Shown: positions 53,590 to 63,166, counted from the first letter of the stretch. The stretch: 64,000 bases of DNA from Roseiarcus sp036489975 (GCA_036489975.1 DASXES010000136.1:14351-78350); one strand, 5' to 3'. Notes: generated by a model not told the origin, from the letters alone. Program-made: numbers and translations.

Positions 53590-55086
53590 TTAGGACGCGC
53601 GCGCTGGCAGCGTCAGATAATGCTCTCCATCGTTGGACTTGACGCGTACGAGAACCGACTTCTTGCCATCCGACTTGGCGGAGTCGATCGCCGAGACGAC
53701 CTCGGAGGGCCGGCTGACCGGCTTGCCAGCGACTTCGAGGATCACGTCGCCGCGCTTCAGGCCCTTGTCCGCCGCCGCGCCGTCGGGATCGACTTCCGCG
53801 ACGACCACGCCGTCCTGTCCATGCGCGGCGCGCAGGGTAAGGCCGAGCCTGGCGAGCTCAGAGGCTCCGTTGTCGTCGGCGTTGCGCGTTTCCGCGTTCG
53901 CCGTCTTGTCGGCCGGCATGGTTCCGAGGACCACATCGAGGGTCATCGGCGAGCCGTTGCGCACGAGCGCGAGCTTGACCGTCTTCTTCGGCCCGAGCGC
54001 CGCGATCCGGCGGGCGAGATCGTGCGGATCGGCGACCGTCTCGCCATCGACCGCGGTGATCACGTCGCCGCTCTTCACCCCGGCGGCGGCGGCGGGCGAA
54101 TCCTTCTGCGCCGCGGCGACCAGCGCGCCGGACGCTTGCTTGAGGCCGAGGTCGTCGGCCAGATCCTGTGTCACATTCTGGATCTGGACGCCGATCCAGC
54201 CCCGCGTGACCGCGCCGTTCTCCTTGAGCTGCTGCACGACGTTCTGAACGACGTCGCTGGCGATGGCGAAACCGATGCCGACGCTGCCGCCGGAGGGCGA
54301 GAAGATCGCGGTGTTGACGCCGACCACCTGACCCTCGGCGTTGAAGGTCGGGCCGCCGGAATTGCCGTGATTGACCGGTGCGTCGATCTGCAGGAAGTCG
54401 TCATATGGCCCTGAACCGATGTCGCGCCCACGCGCCGAGACGATGCCGGCTGTCACCGTTCCGCCGAGGCCGAACGGGTTGCCGACCGCGATCACCCAGT
54501 CGCCGACGCGCGGCGCATGAGGAGCGAACGTGACATAGGGGAAGTCGCTCCCCTGGGCCTTCAACAGCGCAAGATCGGTCTTGGTGTCGACGCCGATCAC
54601 CTTGGCGGGCATGGTCTTGCCGTCGGAGGTGGTGATGGTCACATCCGTAGCGTGGTCGACGACATGGTCATTGGTGACGATGTAGCCGTCGGCCGAAATG
54701 AAGAAGCCGGAGCCTTGCGCCTGGGAGAAATGACGGCGCGGGGCGTGATCGCCATCGCCATTGCCCTCGGGCATGCCGAAGTGACGGAAGAAATGGTAGA
54801 ACGGGCTGTTCTTCGGGATATCGGGCATGCCCGGGGTCGCGCCGTCGGAGTCCTCGTCATCGACCGGGTCGGCGTCGCTGAGCTTGACCTTGACCGAAAC
54901 GACCGACGGCTTCACCCGATCGACAACGTCGGCGAACGAGGCAGGGCCGGCCGGGGCTTGAGCGGTCGTGGCCTCGGCGGAAACGGGAATGACCGAGTTT
55001 TCGAACGCGACGCCGCCGAGGGCCGCCAGCGCCACCGCGCCCAGAAGCGCCGCGCGGAAGGAATAAAGGGGTCGGTCAAACGACAT
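53590..55086 (-). CDS. degP: Do-family periplasmic serine protease/chaperone (DegP/MucD type)
   Basis: 498 residues from ATG 55086. Signal peptide or N-terminal anchor (ALLGAVALAALGGVAFENS), trypsin-like domain with His141 (TNDHVV), Asp171 (KTDLALLK) and Ser243 (GNSGGPTF), and two PDZ domains (about 280-370 and 400-490). Cleaves or refolds misfolded envelope proteins. Followed on the same strand by the response regulator and histidine kinase, suggesting a stress circuit. Confidence 0.94.
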   Translation of the reverse strand: MSFDRPLYSFRAALLGAVALAALGGVAFENSVIPVSAEATTAQAPAGPASFADVVDRVKPSVVSVKVKLSDADPVDDEDSDGATPGMPDIPKNSPFYHFFRHFGMPEGNGDGDHAPRRHFSQAQGSGFFISADGYIVTNDHVVDHATDVTITTSDGKTMPAKVIGVDTKTDLALLKAQGSDFPYVTFAPHAPRVGDWVIAVGNPFGLGGTVTAGIVSARGRDIGSGPYDDFLQIDAPVNHGNSGGPTFNAEGQVVGVNTAIFSPSGGSVGIGFAIASDVVQNVVQQLKENGAVTRGWIGVQIQNVTQDLADDLGLKQASGALVAAAQKDSPAAAAGVKSGDVITAVDGETVADPHDLARRIAALGPKKTVKLALVRNGSPMTLDVVLGTMPADKTANAETRNADDNGASELARLGLTLRAAHGQDGVVVAEVDPDGAAADKGLKRGDVILEVAGKPVSRPSEVVSAIDSAKSDGKKSVLVRVKSNDGEHYLTLPARAS

Positions 55087-55697
55087 CAAAGACTCCGAGC
55101 ATCTTTTCGAGGAACGCTGCGAAGACTGTCCCCGCCGCCTCACAATGGGGACAATGCGCCCGGTCGCCTAAACGCGTGATGGCGCGAACATGAAAGCTTT
55201 GTAATGCGGCGCTCGGGCCTGTTTCATGCGGGGCCGGGCGCGCGTCGGCTGTCCTGATTGGATGTGCGGTGACCCGTGCTGGCCGCGGCGAAGCCGGTCT
55301 ACCGTGTCTGCATGCAAGCCGGTCCTAACGCCCTCATGGCGAGGAGCGAGGCGAGGCCTCGCGTCTCGAACCATGATCCAGTGGGCGGCGCCGACTGTGC
55401 GCTCTGGAGCGCGCTTCAAGACGCGCCGCCCTGCGGCGCCGCTCTCAGCACGAGGCAGGCTTGGGAGTTACGGGATGGCGGAAAAAAGCGCCGAAACGGT
55501 TGAAAAGATTGAGTCACTGCCAGAACCTGGCGCGTGGCCCCTGCTTTAGAGCCGCAGGTCCTCGCGATGACGCGCGGAAGGACGCCCCGTCTGGCGGGCG
55601 ACAAGTCGTGAATAGGAAGGCCAATTCATCGGAGGGGCTGCGGGCGCTGGATGAGGACGAGCGGTTCGGCCGCAACCCGTCTCCGGGCGGCGCCCGT
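55087..55697. other. Intergenic region between rpmF and degP, with REP-like repeats
   Basis: About 610 bases without a convincing gene; open frames here are alanine/arginine-rich and lack ribosome-binding sites. It holds an inverted pair of REP-like elements at 55332-55455 and presumably the degP promoter near its left end, which I cannot resolve. Confidence 0.45.
55332..55455. repeat. Inverted pair of REP-like palindromic repeats
   Basis: Copy one, 55332-55370, runs from CCTCATGG to GTCTCGAA; copy two, 55415-55455, runs from TTCAAGACGCG to CACGAGG and is the reverse complement pattern (TTC-AGACGCG ... CATGAGG-like). Each has a GC-rich inner palindrome. This module (GAGGAGCGC...GCGTCTCGAA) is a familiar extragenic repeat in Rhizobiales genomes. 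The paired arrangement resembles bacterial BIME elements. Confidence 0.65.
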
Positions 55698-55892
55698 TCA
55701 GGCGTCGGCGGACTTGGTCTTCGGCTTCAGCACCTGGCGGCCGCGATACATGCCGCTCTTGAGGTCGATGTGGTGGGGACGGCGCAATTCGCCCGAATCC
55801 TTGTCTTCGACATACGAGGGGGCTTTGAGCGCATCGGCCGAGCGGCGCATGCCGCGGCGCGAGGGCGAGGTTTTGCGTCGGGGGACGGCCAT
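55698..55892 (-). CDS. rpmF: 50S ribosomal protein L32
   Basis: 64 residues, basic. MAVPRRKTSPSRRGMRRSAD and the central RRPHHIDLKSGMYRGRQV are diagnostic for bacterial L32, here of the type without zinc-binding cysteines. Located far from other ribosomal genes, as usual for rpmF in this group. Confidence 0.96.
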   Translation of the reverse strand: MAVPRRKTSPSRRGMRRSADALKAPSYVEDKDSGELRRPHHIDLKSGMYRGRQVLKPKTKSADA

Positions 55893-55986
55893 GGAAGAAA
55901 ACTCCGAACAGAAGCGGGCTTACGTGGCCCGGAAATTCATGAAGGCGCGGCTCTTACACGCAATCGGGCTTAAACGCCAGCCGTTG

Positions 55987-56409
55987 TTAGAGCCAGAGCC
56001 GAAAAACAGCCTCGCCGCGCCAGTCGAGGCCGGTCTGCGTCCATCCCCTTGACCGGTAGAAGGCCGCCGCCTTCGTCTCGTTGCCGGTCGTCAGGAACGC
56101 CTGCCGGTGTCCCGCCTGGCGAAACCGGTCAATCGCTTCATTCAGAAGCGCCGTTCCATGACCGCGTCCCTGAGCCTCGTCGATTACGAACAGCGCCCAG
56201 ACGTACCCGGTCTGATGATTGGCGCAGACGAACCCCTGAATTCCGGCATCGTCTTCGGAAACTAGGAAAATCGCTTCGTTCAGATACCACTCCGCCTCGG
56301 CCGGCGTGACGAGCGACGGATCCAAAAGCGGGTTTTCCGCGGTTCCATGCCGCACCTCGGAAATGCGTGGAAGGTCTAGCTTCGTCGCTTGGCGTATGCG
56401 CGGGGGCAT
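55987..56409 (-). CDS. GNAT-family N-acetyltransferase
   Basis: 140 residues. The acetyl-CoA-binding motif A appears as FVIDEAQGRGHGTALLNEAI, with the preceding strand TGYVWAL and the C-terminal AAAFYRSRGWTQTG typical of small GNAT acetyltransferases. Substrate unknown. It stands between rpmF and a YbjN-type gene, all on the minus strand. Confidence 0.88.
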   Translation of the reverse strand: MPPRIRQATKLDLPRISEVRHGTAENPLLDPSLVTPAEAEWYLNEAIFLVSEDDAGIQGFVCANHQTGYVWALFVIDEAQGRGHGTALLNEAIDRFRQAGHRQAFLTTGNETKAAAFYRSRGWTQTGLDWRGEAVFRLWL

Positions 56410-56451
56410 CGCGATCAGGCTATGCCCGCGCGGACGGGCTAATCCAAAGCC

Positions 56452-56961
56452 TCAGGCCGCGCCGCGGGTCTCGAACGCGGCGAAGGCGATCGCCTCGCGC
56501 GGACCGCGATTCGCCCACAGCACGAACTGGAACGCCTGGTAATAGGTCTCGCACGCGTCGAGCGCCGCCTTGACCACCGCGCCGCATTGCGCGTCGCTCG
56601 CGCCTGTGCCGCCCGCCAGGCACAAGGCGTGGCGAAACATCACCACGTCCTGCAGGCTCCACTGGTCGAAATGCCCGAGCCACAATTGTTCATTGATGAG
56701 TTGCGTCAGTTCGCCTATCGCCGCGCGCTTGTGCGGCGGGACTTTCAGGTCGAACGAACAGCTTACATGCAGCGATTCGAGGTCCGGCAGCCAGGTGAAG
56801 GCGACGTCGTAGTTGGCGAACTTGCCCGAGACCAGGATTGAAATCTCGTCGGTCTCGGCGCGGTCGAAGGCCCAATCGTTAACCGCGGCCAGCCGCTCGA
56901 CCACGTCGACCGGATGCTCGCGACGCTCGCCAGCGCTGGTGTCGGTGTCGATGAAGGTCAT
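56452..56961 (-). CDS. YbjN-domain protein
   Basis: 169 residues from ATG 56961. The segments ISILVSGKFANYDVAFTWLP, LEHVSCSFD-like (LESLHVSCSFDLKVP) and WLGHFDQWSLQDVVMFRHAL belong to the YbjN/type III chaperone-like fold widespread in alphaproteobacteria. Function is not established; E. coli YbjN affects motility and stress. An upstream in-frame ATG (57027) would add 22 basic residues unlike the family. Confidence 0.8.
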   Translation of the reverse strand: MTFIDTDTSAGERREHPVDVVERLAAVNDWAFDRAETDEISILVSGKFANYDVAFTWLPDLESLHVSCSFDLKVPPHKRAAIGELTQLINEQLWLGHFDQWSLQDVVMFRHALCLAGGTGASDAQCGAVVKAALDACETYYQAFQFVLWANRGPREAIAFAAFETRGAA

Positions 56962-57145
56962 CAGGGTCTTCCGGCGGATCGAGGAACGAAGCAGGAGGCG
57001 ACTCAACCGTTCAGTTGAGCAGCGCATGCAGCCTTGCTGATTCGCACGCGTTCGTAAACCGAAGACCTCAAGGGCTCCACAAAAACAGTAAACGGAATCA
57101 AGACTCTGCTAACGGCGACGCTCTCCTAACGGAATGCGAGTCCGA

Positions 57146-57406
57146 TCAAGGCCTTGGCTCGCCGAGCTTCGCCTCGAGCGCAGTTATCCTCGCGGCAAGC
57201 TTCTCGTTCTCCTCGCGCGCCTTGGCCGCCATCTCCCTGACCGCCTCGAACTCCTCGCGGGCGACGACGTTCATGCCGGCCATCATCCGCTCCATCTGCG
57301 ACCGGGCAAAAGTCTGCGCCTCGCGCTTCGCGCCATCGGCGAGGCCCGCGGCGTCGGTCATGAGGCGGGAGAGGTCGTCGAAGAATTTGTTCTGGGTCTG
57401 CGGCAT
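57146..57406 (-). CDS. ubiK: Ubiquinone biosynthesis accessory factor UbiK (BMFP family)
   Basis: 86 residues from ATG 57406. Short N-terminal amphipathic part (NKFFDDLSRLMTDAAGLADG) and a C-terminal coiled coil (EENEKLAARITALEAKLGE) match the YqiC/UbiK membrane-fusogenic proteins that assist the Ubi metabolon. The frame is open far upstream, but that part is arginine/proline-rich and antisense to the next gene. Confidence 0.85.
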   Translation of the reverse strand: MPQTQNKFFDDLSRLMTDAAGLADGAKREAQTFARSQMERMMAGMNVVAREEFEAVREMAAKAREENEKLAARITALEAKLGEPRP

Positions 57407-57576
57407 GGGTGAGGCTCCGGGCGGCGCCCGCACGAGGCCGAAGCGGGCTTGATCGACATGTGGCGCGGGCGCATTCGCGGCGCAAGGCCGGGCGCGGGCC
57501 GTGTTCATTTTCCGGTTGCCCCGTCCGCCGATCTCGCCCAGCATCGGGGTTTCCTGTTCCGAGACCCGTGATCCCC

Positions 57577-58704
57577 ATGCGCATCCAAGCCGCCGTCCTC
57601 CGCCAGCCCGGCCTGCCGACCCCTTACGCCCAGTCGAAGCCGCTCGAAATCGCCGAGCTAGACCTCGCTCCCCCAGGCCGGGGCGAAGTGCTGGTGAAGA
57701 TGGCTGCCGCGGGCCTCTGCCATTCGGACCTATCGGTGATCGACGGTTCGCGCCCCCGTCCGATGCCGATGGCGCTCGGCCATGAGGCGGCGGCGGTGGT
57801 CGAGCAGGTGGGCGAGGGCGTGACCGACCTTGAGGTCGGCGATCACGTCGTGCTCGTGTTCGTCCCGAGCTGCGGCCATTGCGGCCCGTGCGTGGGCGGG
57901 CGTCCGGCGCTGTGCGAGCCGGGCGCAAGAGCGAACGCCGCCGGGACGCTGCTTTCCGGCGCGCGGCGGCTTTCGTTCCATGCCGAGCCGGTCAACCATC
58001 TTCTCGGCGTCTCGGCCTTCGCCACCCATGCGGTGGCGGCGCGCGAATCGTGCGTCAAGATCGACCCCGACCTGCCGCTCGAACTGGCCGCGCTGTTCGG
58101 CTGCGCGGTGCTGACGGGCGTCGGCGCGGTCGTCAACACCGCCAAGGTCGAGCCAGGCCAGTCGGTCGCGGTGGTCGGCCTGGGGGGCGTGGGCCTGAGC
58201 GTCGTGCTCGGCGCGAGGCTCGCCGGCGCGCGCCAGATTGTCGCCGTCGATCTCTCGGACGAGAAGCTCGCCTTCGCGACCCGACTCGGGGCGACGCAGA
58301 CAGTGAACGCGCGCTCAAACGACGCGGTCGGCGAAATCAGGCGCCTGTCCGGCAATGGCGTCGATGTGGCCTTCGAAATGGCCGGCTCGGTTCCGGCGCT
58401 CGAGCTTGCCTATGCCGTGACCGCGCGTGGCGGCGCGACCGTGACCGCCGGGCTTCCCCATCCGGACAAGCGCATGAATCTTTCGCCGCTCGCTCTCGTC
58501 GCCGAAGAACGGACGCTCAAGGGCTCCTATGTCGGCTCGTCCGCTCCGCAGCGCGACGTGCCGCGCATGATTTCGCTTTTCCGCGCCGGCCGCCTGCCGG
58601 TCGACCAGTTGCTCACCCATCGCCTGAAGCTCGAGGAGATCAACGAAGGCTTCGACCGGCTGCGCGAGGGCGTCGGCGTGAGGCAGGTCATTCTATTCGA
58701 ATAG
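57577..58704 (+). CDS. Zinc-dependent alcohol dehydrogenase (class III/NDMA-type MDR)
   Basis: 375 residues from ATG 57577. Catalytic zinc ligands Cys in GLCHSDLS and His in GHEAAAVV, structural zinc loop SCGHCGPCVGGRPALC, and NAD-binding motif VVGLGGVGLSVVLGARLAGA. Member of the medium-chain dehydrogenase superfamily; relatives oxidise primary alcohols or glutathione adducts. Monocistronic and divergent from ubiK; converges with the beta-helix gene. Substrate unknown. Confidence 0.9.
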   Translation: MRIQAAVLRQPGLPTPYAQSKPLEIAELDLAPPGRGEVLVKMAAAGLCHSDLSVIDGSRPRPMPMALGHEAAAVVEQVGEGVTDLEVGDHVVLVFVPSCGHCGPCVGGRPALCEPGARANAAGTLLSGARRLSFHAEPVNHLLGVSAFATHAVAARESCVKIDPDLPLELAALFGCAVLTGVGAVVNTAKVEPGQSVAVVGLGGVGLSVVLGARLAGARQIVAVDLSDEKLAFATRLGATQTVNARSNDAVGEIRRLSGNGVDVAFEMAGSVPALELAYAVTARGGATVTAGLPHPDKRMNLSPLALVAEERTLKGSYVGSSAPQRDVPRMISLFRAGRLPVDQLLTHRLKLEEINEGFDRLREGVGVRQVILFE

Positions 58705-58718
58705 GGCCGTCCGCGCTC

Positions 58719-60161
58719 TCATGGCAGGTAAGCCCCGAGATCGGGGGAAGCCGCGCTGCGGGCATGACCCAGAATGTCGGTCGCCGGCATCAGGGTGGCG
58801 TTGCCAGTCCCGATCGCCGGATCGGTCGCCTTCGTTCCCTTCAAGACGAGATTGTATTGGGCCGTGCTGGGGCTGAACGTCACGAAGAGCGTCGGCGCCG
58901 TGTAGGCCGTCTGGTCGAGACTGAGATTGTGATCCAGCTCGACATATGGATTGGCTGTGTGGCCGCAAAAGCTTTCCGTGATCGGACAATTCCCGCTTGC
59001 CGCGGCCGTCGCGGCGATCAAGGGCGCAATATTGTTGCGGACGATGACATTGCTGGTCGTTCCGCCCTCATGGGTCGTGCCGCCGGCCGTGATCCAGGTC
59101 GCCCCCGAGTACATCCAATAGGCCGCGGATTGAGAGACGCCGTTGAGCGGAATATTCATCACCGTGTTGTTGATGATATGCAGCCCGTTGACCCCGGCTA
59201 TGGTGATTCCGGCGAGACCGCCCGTCAGAACGACGTTGTTGGTGATGGAGACGTTCTGCCAGAATCCATCGAAGATCGAGATGCCCTGCAGGGCGACGGC
59301 CAAAGCGAGATTCGTGACCGTTTGGCTCTGAATGAAATTGCTGTCGATAACGACGTTTTTGTTGGTGATTCCGAGCTTGTCGTTCCAGTTCCAACCCTGA
59401 ATTCCGTCGTTATGAATGCATTTTGACTGACAGATATCCAAGGCGTTGGTGATGTGGTTGCCCTGGATGATGATGTTGGTCGCCGAATGGTCAATGCCGT
59501 CGCCGGCGAAATGATCGATCGTGTTATCCGCGACCATATAGTTCTGCCCGTCTGTTCCGACCTGATCGCCGCCGACATAAATGCCGTTGAATACGTTTTG
59601 AATTCGGTTGCTGTTCAGGGCGAGGCAATCGTCCTGGGAGGCGTTCACTCCGTCACTGGGCGCAACGGTCGCGTCGATGACTGTCTCGTTCGCCGTCTCC
59701 GCCTTCCAGGGGAAGGCGGTGGAGGTCGATTCGACGATGTTGTTCTCGAAAACGACGTTGTTGCTCGACGCCAGGTTGACGAGAATTCCGCCGGGCGATT
59801 TCGATCGGACGCCATTCCCGTTGATGGTCAGCCCCGAGAAGACCAAATGGCTCGACCCGCTGACCGCGAGAGACGACAGGACCGGCGTCTGCCCTGAGCC
59901 CGCCTTGATCGTCAGAAACTGCGCGTACTTCCTGCCTGAAATGCTGACCGCGCCATAGGCGCCCGAATTGAGAGAGATGAGGTCGCCCGCCGCCGCACTG
60001 TTAAGAATTGAACTGAAGGTGGTGGGGGTCGCGGTGAGAGTCTTTGTGAACGTGGTCGGGGGCGCGGCGCAACCCGAGTATACCCCAGCCGCCAGCGCCG
60101 GCGTTTGCAACACGGCAAGGCCGGCAAAAAGAATAACACCAAAGCGTAAGGCTACTTTCAC
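58719..60161 (-). CDS. Secreted right-handed parallel beta-helix protein
   Basis: 480 residues if it starts at GTG 60161, which follows a GGAGG ribosome-binding site; an ATG 15 codons upstream is possible. A Sec signal peptide (VALRFGVILFAGLAVLQTPALA) is followed by many short coils of the form NNVVFENNIVE, NYMVADNTIDHF, NIIIQGNHITN, KNVVIDSNFIQS, SITNNVVLTGG and LHIINNTVMN, each about 22-30 residues, typical of pectate-lyase/NosD-like beta-helices. Four cysteines may form two disulfides. Probably binds or degrades a polysaccharide. The base composition is less GC-rich than its neighbours. Confidence 0.82.
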   Translation of the reverse strand: MKVALRFGVILFAGLAVLQTPALAAGVYSGCAAPPTTFTKTLTATPTTFSSILNSAAAGDLISLNSGAYGAVSISGRKYAQFLTIKAGSGQTPVLSSLAVSGSSHLVFSGLTINGNGVRSKSPGGILVNLASSNNVVFENNIVESTSTAFPWKAETANETVIDATVAPSDGVNASQDDCLALNSNRIQNVFNGIYVGGDQVGTDGQNYMVADNTIDHFAGDGIDHSATNIIIQGNHITNALDICQSKCIHNDGIQGWNWNDKLGITNKNVVIDSNFIQSQTVTNLALAVALQGISIFDGFWQNVSITNNVVLTGGLAGITIAGVNGLHIINNTVMNIPLNGVSQSAAYWMYSGATWITAGGTTHEGGTTSNVIVRNNIAPLIAATAAASGNCPITESFCGHTANPYVELDHNLSLDQTAYTAPTLFVTFSPSTAQYNLVLKGTKATDPAIGTGNATLMPATDILGHARSAASPDLGAYLP

Positions 60162-60581
60162 AGTCCCCTCCGTCGGAATCTGATCGCACGCAAAGAGTCT
60201 GCACATTTTAACGCTGCGAGACTCTCAATGACCAAGCTATTATCCAGCTTAGATGGGATCATAAATTGATATCAGTTTGTTATTGTTAGATTCACATCAA
60301 TATATTCTGGGCGTCGGCATTCCTTATAGCGCTTTTTCTCTTGCCGCGCCACCCCTGATAAGTGGAGGGAGCTGCGGTGGATAAGTATTTCCGTCCCGAG
60401 CAGGGGACTTATGAGACCGCCATTCGGCGGGCGGCTTCAACTCAACCCGACTGGGCTTGATGCGTAAAAATGTGTCGACGGCGCCGCGGCCCCCCCGGGT
60501 TGAGGTTCGCCCTCGTGTTCGCTTAAGGCTTCGGAGTGGCGGGCGACCGGCCGACCCGTCCAGGCATCCCCGGGACCAACA
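60162..60581. other. Intergenic region, AT-rich in its left half
   Basis: 420 bases between divergent genes. 60225-60310 is strongly AT-rich and may hold the promoter of the beta-helix gene. Farther right an inverted pair ATAAGT...ACTTAT spans about 60380-60412. No gene or RNA recognised. Confidence 0.35.
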
Positions 60582-61751
60582 ATGAAGCCAAACAGCGTCA
60601 GCGCCGCCGTGATGACGGCGCCCGGAAAGTTCGAGATCAGGCGCTATCCCTATCCGGACGTGGACGATGTCTCGATGGTGATCGAGCTCGAAATGTGCGG
60701 CCTCTGCGGAACGGACAAGCACACGTTCCGCGGCGAGACGGTGCAATATGCGGGGACGCCGGCGGAATCGCATACGCCGTTTCCGCTCATTCCCGGACAC
60801 GAGATCGTGGGCAGGGTCGCCGAGATCGGCAAGACGGCCGCGCATTCCCTCGAATATGGCGGCGAAAAGCTTAAGCTCGGCGACCGCGTCGTCATGTGTC
60901 CCGACATTCTCTGCGGCAAGTGCTGGTATTGCAGGAACACGTTCGGCTTTCCCCTGTGCCAGAACATCAAGGGCTACGGCAACGCCTTCACTTGCGACGA
61001 AATCCCCCATCTCATGGGCGGCTGGGCCGATTACATCTATGTCCGCAAGGACGCCTTCGTGTTCAAGGTTCCCGACGACATGGAGCCGCGCATCGCGGTC
61101 ATGTCGGAACTCATGACCTGCACCTTCAATCTCGACAAGGCCAAAGAGCTCTACACGATGGGCGGCGAAGGCTTCGGCTCAGGCGCGACCATCGTCGTCC
61201 AGGGCGTCGGTCCGCTCGGCCTCCTGCATGTGCTTAAAGCGCGGCTGATGGGCGCGGGCACGATCATCGCGATCGACCGTTCCGATTTCAGGCTTCAAAT
61301 GGCGAAGGATTTCGGCGCCGATGCATTGATCAGCCTGAACGGCACGACCCAGACCGAGCGCGTCGAGATGGTGCGGGATCTGACCCAAGGGCGCGGCGGC
61401 GACGTCATCGTCGAATGCACCGGCGCCGCCGAGGCCATCCCCGAGGGGCTGGAGATGGCGCGGCGCGGCGGCGCCTATTTTGTCGCCGGCGTGTTCGCCG
61501 ATGTCGGCGACATTCCCATCAATCCGCACCGGCATCTGCTGGCCAACCAGATCCGCCTCTTCGGCATGACCAACCATCCTCCGACCGGTTACCCGAGCAG
61601 CCTGCGCCTCTTGAACAAGTTCAAGACAATTTATCCGCTGCAAAAATTCGTCACCCACGAATTCCCGGTCGATCAGGTGGACAAGGCGATGGCGCAAGCT
61701 TTTGACATCGACAGCTGCATGAAGGTCGTGCTGACGCCGAGCGGGGGCTAG
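60582..61751 (+). CDS. Zinc-binding medium-chain alcohol/polyol dehydrogenase
   Basis: 389 residues. Catalytic zinc site MCGLCGTDKHTF and GHEIVGRV; structural zinc loop DILCGKCWYCRNTFGFPLC; NAD-binding GVGPLGLLHVLKARLMGA. The long middle insert (YGGEKLKLGDRVV, CQNIKGYGNAF) resembles the sorbitol or L-threonine dehydrogenase-like branch. Substrate unknown. Stand-alone gene at the border of the acquired right end. Confidence 0.88.
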   Translation: MKPNSVSAAVMTAPGKFEIRRYPYPDVDDVSMVIELEMCGLCGTDKHTFRGETVQYAGTPAESHTPFPLIPGHEIVGRVAEIGKTAAHSLEYGGEKLKLGDRVVMCPDILCGKCWYCRNTFGFPLCQNIKGYGNAFTCDEIPHLMGGWADYIYVRKDAFVFKVPDDMEPRIAVMSELMTCTFNLDKAKELYTMGGEGFGSGATIVVQGVGPLGLLHVLKARLMGAGTIIAIDRSDFRLQMAKDFGADALISLNGTTQTERVEMVRDLTQGRGGDVIVECTGAAEAIPEGLEMARRGGAYFVAGVFADVGDIPINPHRHLLANQIRLFGMTNHPPTGYPSSLRLLNKFKTIYPLQKFVTHEFPVDQVDKAMAQAFDIDSCMKVVLTPSGG

Positions 61752-61906
61752 CGGGCTGATGCCGTCGCCAACAAAGGCTTCGATCGGCTGAGTGACGAGG
61801 TAGATGTTCGCGGATCATAGTGTTCGATTTGGGGCTGCTGGAGGCGGCAGCTTTTACACCTGCCATCATAGCCGGACCGGATGATGCGGTAAGGGAGGGC
61901 GCGCGC

Positions 61907-63103
61907 ATGGCCGCGAAATCGAAAAAGGGCCTAACGGACCTCGAAAAGCGTATCATCAAGGGGCTGATCGCCAAAGCATGGCGCAATCAAGACATCCATG
62001 CCTGGATAAACATCGGACGTAAGGCGACGGTGAACTTCGGCCGCATATCTGGCGTGAAGAAAAATGCAAATCAACAGCCAGCGACGGGAGAGGAACTTGA
62101 GTACTTTACGCTCCATCGACAGGCGTACGACGCTCAGACCGGTCTCAATCGATACGAGGACGAACGGCTGATCCGAGCAAGGGAGGCAATGATTCTAGCG
62201 GTTCAAGTCTTCAACAGCGCCGGCCTAAAATTCAAGACTGAGGTCTTCACTATGCTTGCCACTGTGGCATGGACATATCTCATGCACGAGTACTACTCGC
62301 GCAAGCCGTCCGTGGAAATCGTCAATGACCAGGGCCAATCAATGGCGTTGAGCGAAATGATTGCCCGAGCAGATTGCCCGCTCCAGGATGGCGTCAAGAA
62401 GAACCTTAATGCGCTGAGGGTCCTGCGAGACAAGGTCGAGCACCATCTTCTCGGAAAGGCAGACCTGAAGTGGCTTGGAATTTTTCAGGCATGTTGCCTC
62501 AACTTCGACCGGGCTATGTGTCACCTCTTTGGAGACAAACTGTCTCTGTCGAGCGATTTGGCTTTCGCGTTGCAGTTCGCCAGAATGAACCTCGACCACG
62601 TAAGTCAAATCAATAAGTACGAGCTGCCAGAACATATTACTGCGGTTGACGCCCTAATTACAGAAGGCATGACATCTGAGCAGTTAAGCGACACCGATTT
62701 CCAATTTCAGGTCGTCTACACACTGAGTGCAGCGCCGAAGTCAAAGGCGCACATCCAGTTCGTGAATCCTGACTCAGCAGAAGGAAAAGAGATTCACAAC
62801 GTATTGTCGAAGAAAATCATCGCTGACGAACTCTATCCGTACAAGCCCGGCAAGGTGGTCAAGCTAGTCGCTGCAAAGACAAAAACAGAATTTACCTCGC
62901 ATACCCATCAGCAGGCAATCAGAAGATACAAGGTTCGCCCGAAAAACGGTTCGACGCAGCCCGAGAACACTGATAAGGCGTACTGCATTTATCACGCGGC
63001 ACACAAAGACTATACCTACTCAATCGCATGGGTCGAAAAGCTGGTAGCGGTGGTGATCGATCCCGAGGAACTTTCCGCGATCAAGGCGCTAAAAATCAAA
63101 TAA
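61907..63103 (+). CDS. DUF3644-type protein with HEPN-like R-x4-H motif
   Basis: 398 residues from ATG 61907, supported by a GGGAGGG ribosome-binding site; a GTG at 61820 is also in frame. The N-terminus GLTDLEKRIIKGLIAKAW, then IHAWINIGRKATVNFGRIS, looks like a helix-turn-helix. The middle has LRVLRDKVEHHLLG with Arg174 and His179 in the R-x4-H spacing of HEPN ribonucleases, as I recall for DUF3644. Base composition is AT-richer than the upstream genes. It is followed by another HEPN-like gene, suggesting an RNase-based defence or toxin system. Function not demonstrated. Confidence 0.65.
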   Translation: MAAKSKKGLTDLEKRIIKGLIAKAWRNQDIHAWINIGRKATVNFGRISGVKKNANQQPATGEELEYFTLHRQAYDAQTGLNRYEDERLIRAREAMILAVQVFNSAGLKFKTEVFTMLATVAWTYLMHEYYSRKPSVEIVNDQGQSMALSEMIARADCPLQDGVKKNLNALRVLRDKVEHHLLGKADLKWLGIFQACCLNFDRAMCHLFGDKLSLSSDLAFALQFARMNLDHVSQINKYELPEHITAVDALITEGMTSEQLSDTDFQFQVVYTLSAAPKSKAHIQFVNPDSAEGKEIHNVLSKKIIADELYPYKPGKVVKLVAAKTKTEFTSHTHQQAIRRYKVRPKNGSTQPENTDKAYCIYHAAHKDYTYSIAWVEKLVAVVIDPEELSAIKALKIK

Positions 63104-63166
63104 CTCGTTCCACTGCACACTTTAATGTAGGGACGCGATCGATCAGTTTCCACATTGGAATATTAC

